Source: Lingula anatina
Lineage: Eukaryota; Brachiopoda; Lingulata; Lingulida; Lingulidae
NCBI RefSeq assembly: GCF_001039355.2
Contig: NW_019775114.1
Span: 46,467-108,624, forward strand
Reading direction: 5' to 3'
DNA length: 62,158 nucleotides
The position numbers and the translations under genes are program-made. Shown piece after piece: positions 37,016 through 49,244 of this stretch. The notes under the pieces are model-generated. The model searched no databases and had not been told where the DNA came from. It worked only from the letters and a program-made list of their open reading frames with translations. Position 1 is the first letter of the stretch. Every line of letters starts with the position of its first letter.

Positions 37016-38998
37016 TGATCGAAATAGATTAAGTATTTTAAATGATGAGTTTATTTATTAATCTCTGTGGCAGCTTGTGAAACAAAAACACGTGCTCTGC
37101 GTAAGACAAATTCACATCTTGAGAATAGTAACAGCTGACAAATAGCTAAGTACTGTGGAGTCTGACGGGAAGGAACAATTCACCTAGTCATAAGCATCGC
37201 TCACACTACTTAAATCATTTCAGGTCAATACTGCACTGTGAACTAAACATAGAAGAACCGTATATTTTATTTCGACGGGGTACTGCTTACATGCAGGGGG
37301 AGGGGGGGGGTTGTTTGGCCAAGCAACGTGCAGTGTTTTATTTCAGTTCCCGGGTCGGCCATTAAATGCCTGTCTTAATTTCAACTTCTTTGTGTTAATT
37401 TCGCTCTAAAAAGATTGAATTGCGTCAACTCTTTTCAATTGCTATAGATGTTTTAAAAGCGTAATGCACCCTTTCATCCATAATTTCAATAAAACACTGG
37501 ATAATAACTTGGTGCTCCGCATTTTTTGCGTAGCATGCAAAGTCTGGCGGCGAGATATCGAATTTTTATTCCATAAAAGCAATATGTCATTTAAGGCCAG
37601 TGTTTGAGATCAATAGTTTTTTTATGGATCTCAATTCATTTAGGGCGTCTTTGTGTAGACCCTCTCATCCAGACTGTTTATTTTTGCGTGTTGATCGTTG
37701 TATGCCCATTACATGTAATTTGTTCTTGATTCATCCGTCCATCCACATGTGCATTTATTTATATTAAATTTTCTTTTGTTCAATTATTTATTTGGTTTGT
37801 TTATTTATTTTCTTATGTTATCATTATTTATTCTACATCTGTATACATGATTAACTTACAGAAATAATTTAAGTGTTTATGAAATAAAATATCCATTTAT
37901 AGATCCCTTAACCCCTTAATTTACATATCATTGTAATACATTCATTTATTAATTTCTCTACATTTTTGATAGGTAGTATTATTAATACCTAATTTCTTCA
38001 GTACCAGTACAAGGAGTGTGGTGTGGCACACTGGTTTTATGTTGTGACAGGTTCTTTTTCTGTCTTCTCTCCCAGATTGACTTGGAGCTGGAGAGTACGT
38101 ACTCCCAGTGCAGTGGCGCCCCCTGTGCAGTGGCTGGCACGTGCCGTGGTGACTGTGTCAACAATGAGGCAGTTTGTATTGGTAAGTGTGGGACATGTAC
38201 AGAATTGAGAGCACTTCTTATATATTATTAGAGACAATACGTTGGCTATTGCATGGTGTTTATGGTAGTAAAGTATGTAGAAAATCAATGTGTTCCATAC
38301 AGGAGCCCAAATGCAAGATATATGGTATACTTTTCGATGAACCAAGCGACAGAAAAAAAATAGCAACTAGCTCACGTCCCGACCTCTCTACCGTACAGAC
38401 GGCTGCGATAAGCGAAGATGATAGCACATACATACATACATACATATAAGGGAGCCGGTGGCAGTGGAATATAACAACCTTCTTAGATTTGTTGTTTGGT
38501 CCAAGTAGTGATCGGCAATGACAAGGTGTGTGTGTAAACTCAGTTTGTGTGTGTGCCCGCTTATGTTTATCGTGCGTGTATGTGTGCGTGCGTGAGTGGC
38601 TGCGTGTGTTTAGATAGCAAGTATGCTGTAAAACTGGCATACTTTCGTTAAGAGAAAATGTCAAGTTTCGTCTACCAAAACTGATACATCACTGTGGCCA
38701 TTATACTTAAGGTTCTCACTTCTGTCAGACACATTGTCATTGATGTACCATGACTGAGGAACCATGACTGATGTACCATGACTGAGGTACCATGACTGAG
38801 GTACGCTGTAACGAAGCTAATTATGAAAGGTAGCTCTTTTCTCCGATAGGTGACGGCTTCGACTGTGACGAGGTTCCCCTATTCAACGTGTACCAATGGT
38901 CGTCCACCACAGTTTGGGGCACAAACTCCGGCCAGCTGTTTGTAAGTGGCAAATCTATATTAGTTTTTTTCATGCACCCATGCGTCTCTCTCTCTCGC

Positions 38999-39030
<32 letters not shown>

Positions 39031-42000
39031 TATTTTTTAATTTTATTTTTCATGGTGTGTTTAATCCGAGCGTGAGGACAGACCTGTGGCGAACAGGGCT
39101 ACCATCATTTTTGACAGAAAATAAGAAGTAAGAAAAAAAACGTGTTATTGATTGAATAAATAAAACAAAAAATAAAATAAATGGTCCAAACATCCAACTC
39201 CTAATACAAGACACATATCCCGGTGAAACCTGAATGAGAGTCAAGCATGATGGACAGTCCGCTTCCCATCCATTTTATATACCAAGAAGAGTGACACCAA
39301 TGGTTTATATCTATTCCAGACTATTTCTTATACCAAGAAGAGTGACACCAATGGTTTATATCTATTCCAGACTATTTCTTATAACAAGAAGAGTGACACC
39401 AGTGGTTTGTATCTATTCCAGACTATTTCTTATACCAAGAAGAGTGACACCAGTGGTTTGTATCTACAGTGGGTGGGCACTTTGAGGACAGGAAACAATT
39501 GCGGCGGCTGCGCTGCACAGTACTACTTCACCATTGACAACGCTGAATGCTCCGACCCTGACGCCATCAATTGGTCTGAATACCACCCTAACGCAAGGGA
39601 CCATCACAAAATAGCCGACTGTAAGCATACTGAGTCTCGTCTATCGCTTACACTGAACTCTGTACTTGTCCGACTAAACATACTGACTCCCCTCTATCCC
39701 TTACACTGAACTCTGTATTTGTCCGACTGGAAACATACTGACTCCCCTCTATCCCTTACACTGAACTCTGTATTTGTCCGACTGTAAACATACTGAATCC
39801 CTCTATCCCTTACACTGAACTGTTTATTTATCCAAATGTCAACATACTGAATCCCTGTATCCCTTACACTGAACTGTATTTGTCCGACTGTAAACATACT
39901 GAATCCCTCTATCCCTTACACTGAACTCTGTATTTATCCTACTGTAAACATACTGAATCCCTGTATCCCTTACACTGAACTGTATTTGTCCGACTGTAAA
40001 CATACTGAATCCCTCTATCCCTTACACTGAACTGTATTTGTCCGACTGTAAACATACTGAATCCCCTCTATCCCTTACACTGGACTCTATTTGTCCGACT
40101 ATAAACATATTGTATCCCCTCTATCCCTTACACTGAACTCTGTATTTGTCCTACTGTAAACATATTGTATCCCTCTATCCCTTACACTGAACTCTGTATT
40201 TGTCAGTCTGTAAACAAACTGAATTTGGGATTACCTTGCTCCCATTTGTCATGCTTCAATGCATGCCCCAATTTACATACCAGAACAGCCGAGTGCTTGT
40301 TAACATCTCAACGTGTGCTAAAAAGGAGTCGGAGATGATAGACTTATGGAACAAATCCACGCGGTTAAATAAAAGAGTTCTCCGTTCAAATACTGCATAA
40401 AAATAGTACACTTCCTTTTGAACTACTAGAAGACTTTGTTTGTCCGTTGGTGCTTGGATATACCTTTTTATGTCCACGTTTGGTGTAATGTAAGAAAGTC
40501 TTATGACTTCCTCAACTACTAAACAGTACGCGATATGCACTGAAGAATATTTCCAACATTTATTTTGGAACTGAAAGTTCTCACATATTATTCATGATAT
40601 GTCAACGATATTTCACCTAATGTCACAAGATGATATGACCTCTGTTAATCTAATGTCTTCCGTACTGATCACGTGGCATTCAGGATGGTGGTCCAGAGAC
40701 ACATATTAAGTCGTAGTTAAAGCCACAGTGCACGTGTGCTCCAAAGGCCTACTTTATCCATTGTCGCAGGGAAAGTGCGATCTATAAACCCACTTACGAT
40801 TTTAAAGTTTCTAAAGTAAGCCATCAGAGTGAAATCCACCTGTCTTCATCTCCGTTTTGAAAGTGACTGGAAAAATGAAACTTAACTATTGTCATTTATA
40901 TCTAGTCTTTGGCATATGCAATGGCATTGGAGCGGGGTCTAGGACCATAGGCCTCCACGTCCGCCACCTAAGTGGGACTACCAATAACTACGCAGGATGG
41001 AATGCCAGATCTCGGATCATCATCGCAGAGACAGAAGGCATCCCTGGAACAGGTTTGTACCTCCTCAAACTGAAGAGTTTTGGGTTTTTAGGAAATTTAC
41101 CAAATACAGGATGTCACTTAGTTTACCACTCTGTCTACGATGTATGACAACCATATATGTAGTACAAGTAACATTTGCGGACGCTACTGAAAATACACAA
41201 ACCTATAATATGAGAAATAATAATCATTTGAAGTATAGGATGGCATACACCATGCAAATTGTGGAATAAAAAATTTAGGTTTAAGATCAGTACAAGAGCC
41301 AAGACCATGTGGATAAAGCGTACTCGTACACTGTCATATATTTGTGTTTTTCTTCCAGCAACCTGTGAATCCTTGACTTCGTTCAACATTCAGCAGTTTA
41401 CAACTGACTACTACGCCTCAACAAGAGACGAGAACGCCCACTGGGTAAATGGATGTTGTATCAAATATTGAAATCACAGACAGAGCAGTACTACTTGTTA
41501 ATTCAACCTTTTCTTCCTTACCGAGTGAATTTGTGGTCAGGTTATCTTCCTCGTGTGTTCAGAAAAAGTTGCACATGCAAATAGGGTGTATTTGTAGAAA
41601 TCGCAAAACCTACTCCAATGAAGTTTTATTTTTCACAAGCTGTACATAGAGACTCACTTCTTCACTACCAGGTCATGATCAGTGTTTCCTTGCGAAGGTC
41701 TTTTTTGAAACTTTAGTTTAAGAAAAAAAAAGCATTTTCGTCGAAGCAGAGTTTCAACCCTGACTTAACGCCACTGGCCATTGCTCTAAAACAGCCTCCA
41801 TTTTCTTTCAGACAAACACGTATGTTAAACGCGCCAGTGACACTTCTCTGCGCCTGCGCATTGCCGTCAATCTCTATGAACATGGCGACAGCTATTGTTC
41901 TCGGTGGTACTTCAAGTTCAATGGGGTGGAGTGTTCTGATCCTGGACCTCTGGAATTCGTGTGGTATGTCCGTGGTGACAGTGGGAGGAACGCCCACAGG

Positions 42001-43517
42001 GGATACAGCTGTAAGTAGGACACCCCTAATTACACCTTTTCTTGAAAGTTTAAAATGATAACAACTGTTCATTTTGGCCAAAAAATGAATTTTCCTGGGG
42101 TAAATAACGATTTTCCTTTACTTGCCAATGGTTAATGAATCCATTTCTACATTCAAAGTTAGTCCCTGTTTATAATTGGTAAATAGTTTGTTTTAGAGTA
42201 TAGGCATATATGGAGGTCACGTGGTCCGATTACAAGCAAAGATTTCAGAATAATAGCTTTAACTGTCGTTTTTGTGGTAAAATAGAATATATTATATTGC
42301 TATGAGTTATTTACGATGTATTTATTTTGAATTATTGATCTCATACGAAGAGTTGTAATCCTCTTAAGTTCGGACAATTAAAAATACAAAGAAAATCGCC
42401 TTTTTGAACAATGTATTGGCTTCTTTTTCATTCACGCCTTTGAAGTCATATTGAGAATAACGCAATGATTTCAGTATGATTTACCCTTTTCTCGATTTGT
42501 GTAATTTTCTTTTAAAATGGCTTTAAATACAATTTTTTTACAATAAACACATATTATACTACATGTATAAACGCAAATGATTTGTGTTCCTTTCGGCAAA
42601 CATGTAGCTGAGACATCTGCAGTCAATGTATAGCTGGATTCAAACTATATTTACCAATCACTGAAACGGAAGATGTGTAACAAGATCTTAGATGTTGCAG
42701 GAGACAAGTACACATTCACATTTTTGGTTTCTATAGCACTACAAGAAAAGATGGCTGCCTAAATAAGGTGTTTCATTTCACTACAGTTAATGGGATCTGC
42801 CATGGGGTTCCAGCCGGCACGGTCGTAGTGACATTCCATATAGGGATCTGTACAGGCTATAGCAGGAACAGTCCACATACTGGCTGGAACATGATCACCC
42901 ACCTGTTGGTAGAGGAAACCAGGCTGGGGCAGGATATCAGTGCAGGTTAATGGAATACGTATAGTACCATTAGTAATAGTAGTACATTATCACCTACCTG
43001 TTGGTAGAAGAGACCAGGCTGGGGCAGGATATCAGTGCAGGTTAGTGGAATACGTAGTAGTAGTAGTAGTAGTAGTACATGATCNNNNNNNNNNNNNNNN
43101 NNNNNNNNNNNNNNNNNNNNNNNNNNNNNNNNNNNNNNNNNNNNNNNNNNNNNNNNNNNNNNNNNNNNNNNNNNNNNNNNNNNNNNNNNNNNNNNNNNNN
43201 NNNNNNNNNNNNNNNNNNNNNNNNNNNNNNNNNNNNNNNNNNNNNNNNNNNNNNNNNNNNNNNNNNNNNNNNNNNNNNNNNNNNNNNNNNNNNNNNNNNN
43301 NNNNNNNNNNNNNNNNNNNNNNNNNNNNNNNNNNNNNNNNNNNNNNNNNNNNNNNNNNNNNNNNNNNNNNNNNNNNNNNNNNNNNNNNNNNNNNNNNNNN
43401 NNNNNNNNNNNNNNNNNNNNNNNNNNNNNNNNNNNNNNNNNNNNNNNNNNNNNNNNNNNNNNNNNNNNNNNNNNNNNNNNNNNNNNNNNNNNNNNNNNNN
43501 NNNNNNNNNNNNNNNNN

Positions 43518-43550
<33 letters not shown>

Positions 43551-44917
43551 TTGGTGTTAGTAGTAGGCCTACCGGTAGTATTACAGTGGCGGATTTAGGG
43601 GGGGGGGGTCAGGGGTGCCCTGACCACCTCCCCCTTAGAGAGGGAATGATATCAGCAGTTAGAAGTAGCACAAGCTGCAGGATTACGCCAACCATCAATT
43701 CAATGCACTCCACGAAACTCATGCTTTGTGTGATTTTTTTTCCAGTTTTGACAGCGCAGGGTACTATAGCCCGCCTGCCAGTCTACAACCGTGTACAGTC
43801 CTACTGGGATTCGTTGAACAACGGCAACGACGTGGACTCCAACATCGCGGTAAGGTACAAGGCATGCTGGGATATGTAAAGGTACAGGTCATGCTGGGAT
43901 ATGTGAGGTACAGGGCACGCTGGGATATGTAAGGTACAGGGCACGCTGGGATATGTAAGGTACAGGACATGCTTTCTACACTCATCTATTCATGATGTGA
44001 TTGAGTTTTTTACGCCCAATTTTCATTTCTTGATTCTAGTCGGTGACGTACACCAAGAAGTCATCGTTGAGTTCTGTCAACGTGGTTTGGACTACCAACA
44101 TGCTTCAGCTAAATAACGCCAAATGTGCGCGGTGGTACATTACGTTCAATGGGGCCGAGTGCGCGGACCCAGGCAATATTGAGAGTGTTTTATACGAGAG
44201 AGACATCACGCACGCCACCAACGCAGATTGGCACCAACCCGGCATGGGTAAGATCAGTTGATTTTATACGGCATTCAACTCCATTATTCTACACTTACAA
44301 ATATTATGATATACTACGATATGTACTTTCCTCTCGAGACGCCAGTTGGCTGGACATGAAGAAATCGACAGTCTGCTTTGGGTGCTTTGAACGAACACTT
44401 ACTTGGTATAAACAATGTGGTTATTTCTGCTATAAATATTTTGAACTAAATAATATAATAGTTATGGTGAACATGGGGTTATATTTAGTATATAGATGAG
44501 ATTTTAAATTTTTAATCTGAAGTTTATATTTTTTCGACACTAGCAGCTTTGTCAGTTTCCACAAAGCTACCTGTGTCTAAGTGAGGCATATATTTTCAAG
44601 GAAAAACGGGAAAGCTTCAGACAAGTTCCAACAATGCACTAGCGGATCGTCTGACACATCTTATTGTTTCAGGCCTATATAATTTACGGGTCATAACAAA
44701 ACTAGGAACAAATGGCAGGGTACCATATGATCAACCGTTACATTTGCTCTATTTTTCTTGTCTTCTAGTGGAAGGGATATGTCACGGTCTGGCTGCCGGG
44801 ACGTACACCGTGACCCTGGCAGTAACCAACTGTAATGGCTATAGCGGTGGAAACGCCTACACCGGCTGGGCATCCGGGACCTTCGCCATGATAGAGGAAG
44901 TCTTCATGGGCATCTAA
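35454..44917 (+). CDS. Secreted PAN/apple-EGF-like-3x CTHRC1-domain protein
   Basis: Eleven exons join in frame to 603 residues: 35454-35816, 38076-38181, 38850-38941, 39422-39620, 40906-41052, 41359-41444, 41812-42010, 42787-42945, 43746-43849, 44040-44247 and 44769-44917 (TAA). Exon 1: signal peptide (VVVLLSMVSCVTA) plus a PAN/apple-like region (LECILACTRNFRCRSSYF, KTCYM). Exon 2 into 3: EGF-like segment (CSGAPCAVAGTCRGDC, GDGFDCDE). Then three repeats of the CTHRC1 C-terminal domain, each from three exons with phases 1-0, 0-1, 1-1. Signatures are CxRWYxxFNGxEC (domains 2, 3; YYFTIDNAEC in 1) and GICxG...GW. No Gly-X-Y collagen segment was seen, unlike vertebrate CTHRC1. Predicted extracellular; function unknown. 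The exon 4 and 8 boundaries lie in minisatellites, and 433 N sit between exons 8 and 9. Confidence 0.85.
35897..35982. repeat. (GA)n microsatellite
   Basis: About 80 bp of GA with a few GGGA interruptions in intron 1 of the PAN-CTHRC1 gene. ORFs across it are artefacts. Confidence 0.95.
36982..37011. repeat. poly(A) tract
   Basis: About 30 A in intron 1 of the PAN-CTHRC1 gene; possible retroelement tail. Confidence 0.85.
38740..38806 (+). repeat. 18 bp tandem repeat ahead of exon 3
   Basis: Four copies of TGATGTACCATGACTGAG-like units, about 45 bp before the exon 3 acceptor of the PAN-CTHRC1 gene. The unit does not include the splice site. Confidence 0.75.
39000..39027. repeat. (TG)n microsatellite
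   Basis: About 14 TG units in intron 3 of the PAN-CTHRC1 gene. Confidence 0.9.
39279..39482 (+). repeat. 51 bp x4 minisatellite spanning the exon-4 acceptor
   Basis: Units start at 39279, 39330, 39381 and 39432. Each contains TATCTATTCCAG followed by ACTATTTCTTATACCAAG, the start of exon 4 (TISYTKKSDT), up to GGTTTGTAT. Candidate acceptors end at 39319, 39370 and 39421, exactly 51 bp (17 codons) apart. The frame stays open across units, so each alternative acceptor would add one 17-residue repeat. Confidence 0.92.
39614..40212 (+). repeat. About 55 bp x11 minisatellite starting at the exon-4 donor
   Basis: The exon 4 end and donor read GCCGACT|GTAAGCATACTGA. The motif TCCGACTGTAAACATACTGA then recurs every 53-57 bp through the intron, with CCCTCTATCCCTTACACTG and AACTCTGTATTTG between. 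Most units keep ACT|GTAAACAT, a donor-like site; units vary in sequence and spacing. Exon 4 is thus bordered by boundary repeats on both sides. Confidence 0.9.
42075..42560. repeat. Dispersed repeat pair, member 2
   Basis: Relative of 31800-32400 in intron 7 of the PAN-CTHRC1 gene, same orientation and block order (TTTCAGAATAATAG, TTTTTGTGGTAAAATAGAAT, GATCTCATACGAAGAG). Confidence 0.6.
42893..43084 (+). repeat. Boundary repeat at the exon-8 donor, running into the gap
   Basis: The exon 8 end (ATGATCACCCACCTGTTGGT...AGTGCAG|GTTAAT) is repeated about 91 bp downstream (TTATCACCTACCTGTTGGT...AGTGCAG|GTTAGT). A third start, ACATGATC, runs into the N block. A (GTA)n tract lies within the unit. 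Confidence 0.85.
43085..43517. other. Assembly gap (433 N)
   Basis: Unsequenced. It is flanked by TAG/GTA trinucleotide runs and by the start of a further exon-8 boundary unit, so it probably hides more of that array. Confidence 0.98.
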
Positions 44918-45731
44918 GCAGCATGATACAATTCTTGGTATCCCCCCCCCCCAAAAAAAAAAAAAAAAAATGTAAAATTTTATTTTAATTCTTGTAGTTG
45001 GCTCACTTAAGACTCTTCACTTCAGTCGGACAATGTCATAATTAAAAACCAAATTGTGTAAGAAGTAAGCCCACAATGCTTTCCAGACGGCAAGACCAAG
45101 GTTATAAAGACGGCAGTTTTTCGGGAACCTCGTTTGATATCATCGACTTTGTCAGTTGTTGATTACCCAAAAAATTATGAAAAAAGATGTTAACAATATT
45201 ATTGCAGCCACTGAATTCAATTAAACGTCCTAAGTCCACATAAAGATACCTGTACATACTTTATGACATACAGATCTTGAAAGGGCCGATACCTGCTGCG
45301 CATTGCAATTAAAATTGTATCAAAGTTGAACATATATTTCAGGATTGTACGTGGAAGTTTCTGTACCAATACTTCCGATACTGATATTTTCTTCAGTCAT
45401 TTAAGTAAGCTGTTCACCAGATGAGTTTAACGGGGTAGAATACAAAATGATGCATACATTTTTTTCTCGCTTTCTGAATCGAGTACTTGCCAATCTTATT
45501 TACTGGGGATTTAAATTTTACATTTTTCAGCTTTCCATTGTTGTGTCAGGAAGTGATTGTGAAAATAGATAACATTGGCCACATTCTTCAACGTATCTTT
45601 CTTTTTTCTCTGAAGATGACCAGAATAAACTAGTGTGCTGTGAACATAAGACACGAGTTGGCTGTTTAAAAATCCTACATTTTAACAAATTAACAAACCA
45701 GATTACCTTAGCGTAGGGACCAATTAAGAAA
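43541..45731 (+). repeat. Direct duplication, copy A (third CTHRC1 domain and 3' flank)
   Basis: From GTAGTAGTGTTGGTGTTAG through exons 9-11 to GGGACCAATTAAGAA. Near-identical to 45989-48160; the single 'n' at 45988 precedes copy B. Confidence 0.92.
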
Positions 45732-45988
45732 CAAGGCAGCAAAGCTGTCAAATGTACAGACAAAAAACAGAAAATAAAGATGCAAAATAGGTCATTTTGT
45801 CAATTTTGATGCAATAATAAATAATGCTTATAATAGCACTGTCAATCAGCACTCAATTCTAATCATGCACAACAGGTACCATGGTCAATAACAGGAGCGA
45901 ATCCAGAGATATTTTCTGACAGTATTCCAAAGTATCTATGTTGATCCATCCCCCATTTTTATGGTCTTCCAACAGAAAAAAAAAAATN
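44918..45988. other. 3' flank of the PAN-CTHRC1 gene
   Basis: A C8A18-like tract at 44943-44970 and AT-rich sequence with no further exon. 45727-45960 resembles part of 55300-55500 (shared CAGCAA-GCTG-CAAATGT-CAGAC blocks), suggesting a dispersed repeat. Confidence 0.5.
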
Positions 45989-48160
45989 GTAGTAGTGTTG
46001 GTGTTAGTAGTAGGCCTACCGGTAGTATAACAGTGGCGGATTTAGGGGGGGGGGGTGTCAGGTGTGCCCTGACCCCCTCCCCCTTAGAGAGGGAATGATA
46101 TCAGCAGTTAGAAGTAGCACAAGCTGCAGGATTACGCCAACCATCAATTCAATGCACTCCACGAAACTCATGCTTTGTGTGATTTTTTTTCCAGTTTTGA
46201 CAGCGCAGGGTACTATAGCCCGCCTGCCAGTCTACAACCGTGTACAGTCCTACTGGGATTCGCTGAACAACGGCAACGACGTGGACTCCAACATCGCGGT
46301 AAGGTACAGGGCATGCTGGGATATGTAAAGGTACAGGTCATTCTGGGATATGTAAGGTACAGGGCACGCTGGGATATGTAAGGTACAGGACATGCTTTCT
46401 ACACTCATCTATTCATGATGTGATTGAGTTTTTTACGCCTAATTTTCATTTCTTGATTCTAGTCGGTGACGTACACCAAGAAGTCATCGTTGAGTTCTGT
46501 CAACGTGGTTTGGACTACCAACATGTTTCAGCTAAATAACGCCAAATGTGCGCGGTGGTACATTACGTTCAATGGGGCCGAGTGCGCGGACCCAGGCAAT
46601 ATTGAGAGTGTTTTATACGAGAGAGACATCACGCACGCCACCAACGCAGATTGGCACCAACCCGGCATGGGTAAGATCAGTTGATTTTATACGGCATTCA
46701 ACTCCATTATTCTACACTTACAAATATTATGATATACTACGATATGTACTGTACTTTCCTCTCGAGACGCCAGTTGGCTGGACATGAAGAAGTCGACAGA
46801 GTCTGCTTTGGGTGCTTTGAACGAACACTTACTTGGTATAAACAATGTGATTATTTCTGCTATAAATATTTTGAACTAAATAATATAATAGTTATGGTGA
46901 ACATGGGGTTATATTTAGTACAGTATATAGATGAGATTTTAAATTTTTAATCTGAAGTTTATATTTTTTCGACACTAGCAGCTTTGTCAGTTTCCACAAA
47001 GCTACCTGTGTCTAAGTGAGGCATATATTTTCCAAGGAAAAACAGGAAAGCTTCACACAAGTTCCAACAATGCACTAGCGGATCGTCTGACACATCTTAT
47101 TGTTTCAGGCCTATATAATTTACGAGTCATAACAACACTAGGAACAAATGGCAGGGTACCATATGATCAACCGTTACATTTGCTCTATTTTTCTTGTCTT
47201 CTAGTGGAAGGGATATGTCACGGTCTGGCTGCCGGGACGTACACCGTGACCCTGGCAGTAACCAACTGTAATGGCTATAGCGGTGGAAACGCCTACACCG
47301 GCTGGGCATCCGGGACCTTCGCCATGATAGAGGAAGTCTTCATGGGCATCTAAGCAGCATGATACAATTCTTGGTATCCCCCCCCCCAAAAAAAAAAAAA
47401 AAAATTGTAAAATTTTATTTTAATCCTTGTAGTTGGCTCACTTAGGACTCTTCACTTCAGTCGGACAATGTCATAATTAAAAACCAAATCGTGTAAGAAG
47501 TAAGCCCACAATGCTTTCCAGACGGCAAGACCAAGGTTATAAAGACGGCAGTTTTTCGGGAACCTCGTTTGATATCATCGACTTTGTCAGTTGTTGATTA
47601 CCCAAAAAATTATGAAAAAAGATGTTAACAATATTATTGCAGCCACTGAATTCAATTAAACGGCATAAGTCCACATAAAGATACCTGTACATACTTTATG
47701 ACATACAGACCTTGAAAGGGCCAACACCTGCTACGCATTGCAATTAAAATTGTATCAAAGTTGAACATATATTTCAGGATTGTACGTGGAAGTTTCTGTA
47801 CCAATACTTCCGATACTGATATTTTCTTCAGTCATTTAAGTAAGCTGTTCACCAGATGAGTTTATCGGGGTAGAATACAAAATGATGCATACATATTTTT
47901 CTCGCTTTCTGAACCGAGTACTTGCCAATCTTATTTACTGGGGATTTAAATTTTACATTTTCAGCTTTCCATTGTTGTGGCAGGAAGTGATTGTGAAAAT
48001 AGATAACATTGGCCACATTCTTCAATATATCTTTCTTTTTTCTCTGAAGATGACCAGAATAAACTAGTGTGCTGTGAACATAAGACACGAGTTGGCTGTT
48101 TAAAAATCCTACATTTTAACAAATTACCAAACCAGATTAGCGTAGGGACCAATTAAGAAG
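45989..48160 (+). repeat. Direct duplication, copy B
   Basis: Second copy of the third CTHRC1 domain region. It differs from copy A by scattered substitutions and small indels (for example four extra bases in the intron near 46750 and a shorter tract after the stop). Confidence 0.92.
46195..47353 (+). CDS. Third CTHRC1 domain, second copy (exons 9-11 only)
   Basis: Exons 46195-46298, 46463-46670 and 47205-47353 correspond one to one to exons 9-11 of the gene ending at 44917, with the same phases and lengths. One replacement is visible, TNMLQLN to TNMFQLN. No stop codon or frameshift is present. Without exons 1-8 upstream it cannot be a stand-alone gene. It is either the second allele or a genuine extra domain downstream of a stop codon; the 'n' junction favours the first. 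Confidence 0.8.
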
Positions 48161-49244
48161 AAATGATAAAAGCCCCGAGGGCAGTTTTTTTTTTTTTTTA
48201 GATAATTTCATTGTTGACCAGTAGATCGATTTGTGAAGTTCATAACAAAATTCATTAAGTTCTGGGAGAACTGATAATACATTGTTATAATGAAAGTTGG
48301 CCTCCAAATGAATTTTTTTAAATTGCGCTCTAATTATACCCACCCTTACATAATACAGTAGTTTATGGTGTGGCTGAAACGGGGGAAGGCAGGGTGGAAC
48401 TAGTAATGGTCTAAATCGTTTGGCTGGTGCTCCGCTGGCAAACTGAGCTTTTGCCGCCGGTTTCCTTACTGTGAGCACCTGATCTAGTGTGAACATAGTA
48501 ACTCCAGTTCTCTGGTCAAAAACTACAGGCTTTGAAGTTAAAACATCGCTTTCGTCGGATTACGCGACAGCAGTATGAATGGAAGTAGGCAATCGATGTG
48601 CTGAAGCTATTCCGTTGGGACACAAAATGCAATTCTGTCGCAACCGACTTCTATACATCTCAACTACCGCAATAACCCTCTGACTATCTCCCGTCTTCAC
48701 GTTACACTACACGGCAAATGCGGCTCAATAAAAAAAATTAGATCCGTGGCTAAACAAAATAAATTTCAAATTAAATCTTTCATTATTATGGTAAAATATG
48801 TCTTAGTGAACATCAATTTGTATCAAATCCGGCAGAAACCACTTACTGGGACTGCAACAGCGCGTTTCTAATTCATATTTATAAAATTTACAAATTGTTT
48901 AAATTCACAGCAGCCTTAGGAACAAAACTATTTTCAATAAAGTCATTTAAATGTCACCTCATTCTGTCAGCCCTCTTTACTACAGGGAAGAACAAACATT
49001 ATCTGACATCACAAAATCTTTTGTTTAATGAGCAGAGACATAAAGAGGCTTGTTATCAAAGACAGAGAACAACAGCTATCCATCACACGACACCCACTGA
49101 GATAACACAGTTTGTGAACCATATTAAAACCAGCTATATTCATATTCTAGCTTTGCCAGTGTATTTCCCTCTTTCCCTTCATAAAAACTGGTAATCTTCA
49201 TGAGGGAAGAAAACGTCAATGGCACTCCAACTGATGTAATTCTG

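Noticed and set aside
43079-43879. Long ORFs across the gap
   Set aside because: They consist mostly of N translated as X and a (AGT)n tract.
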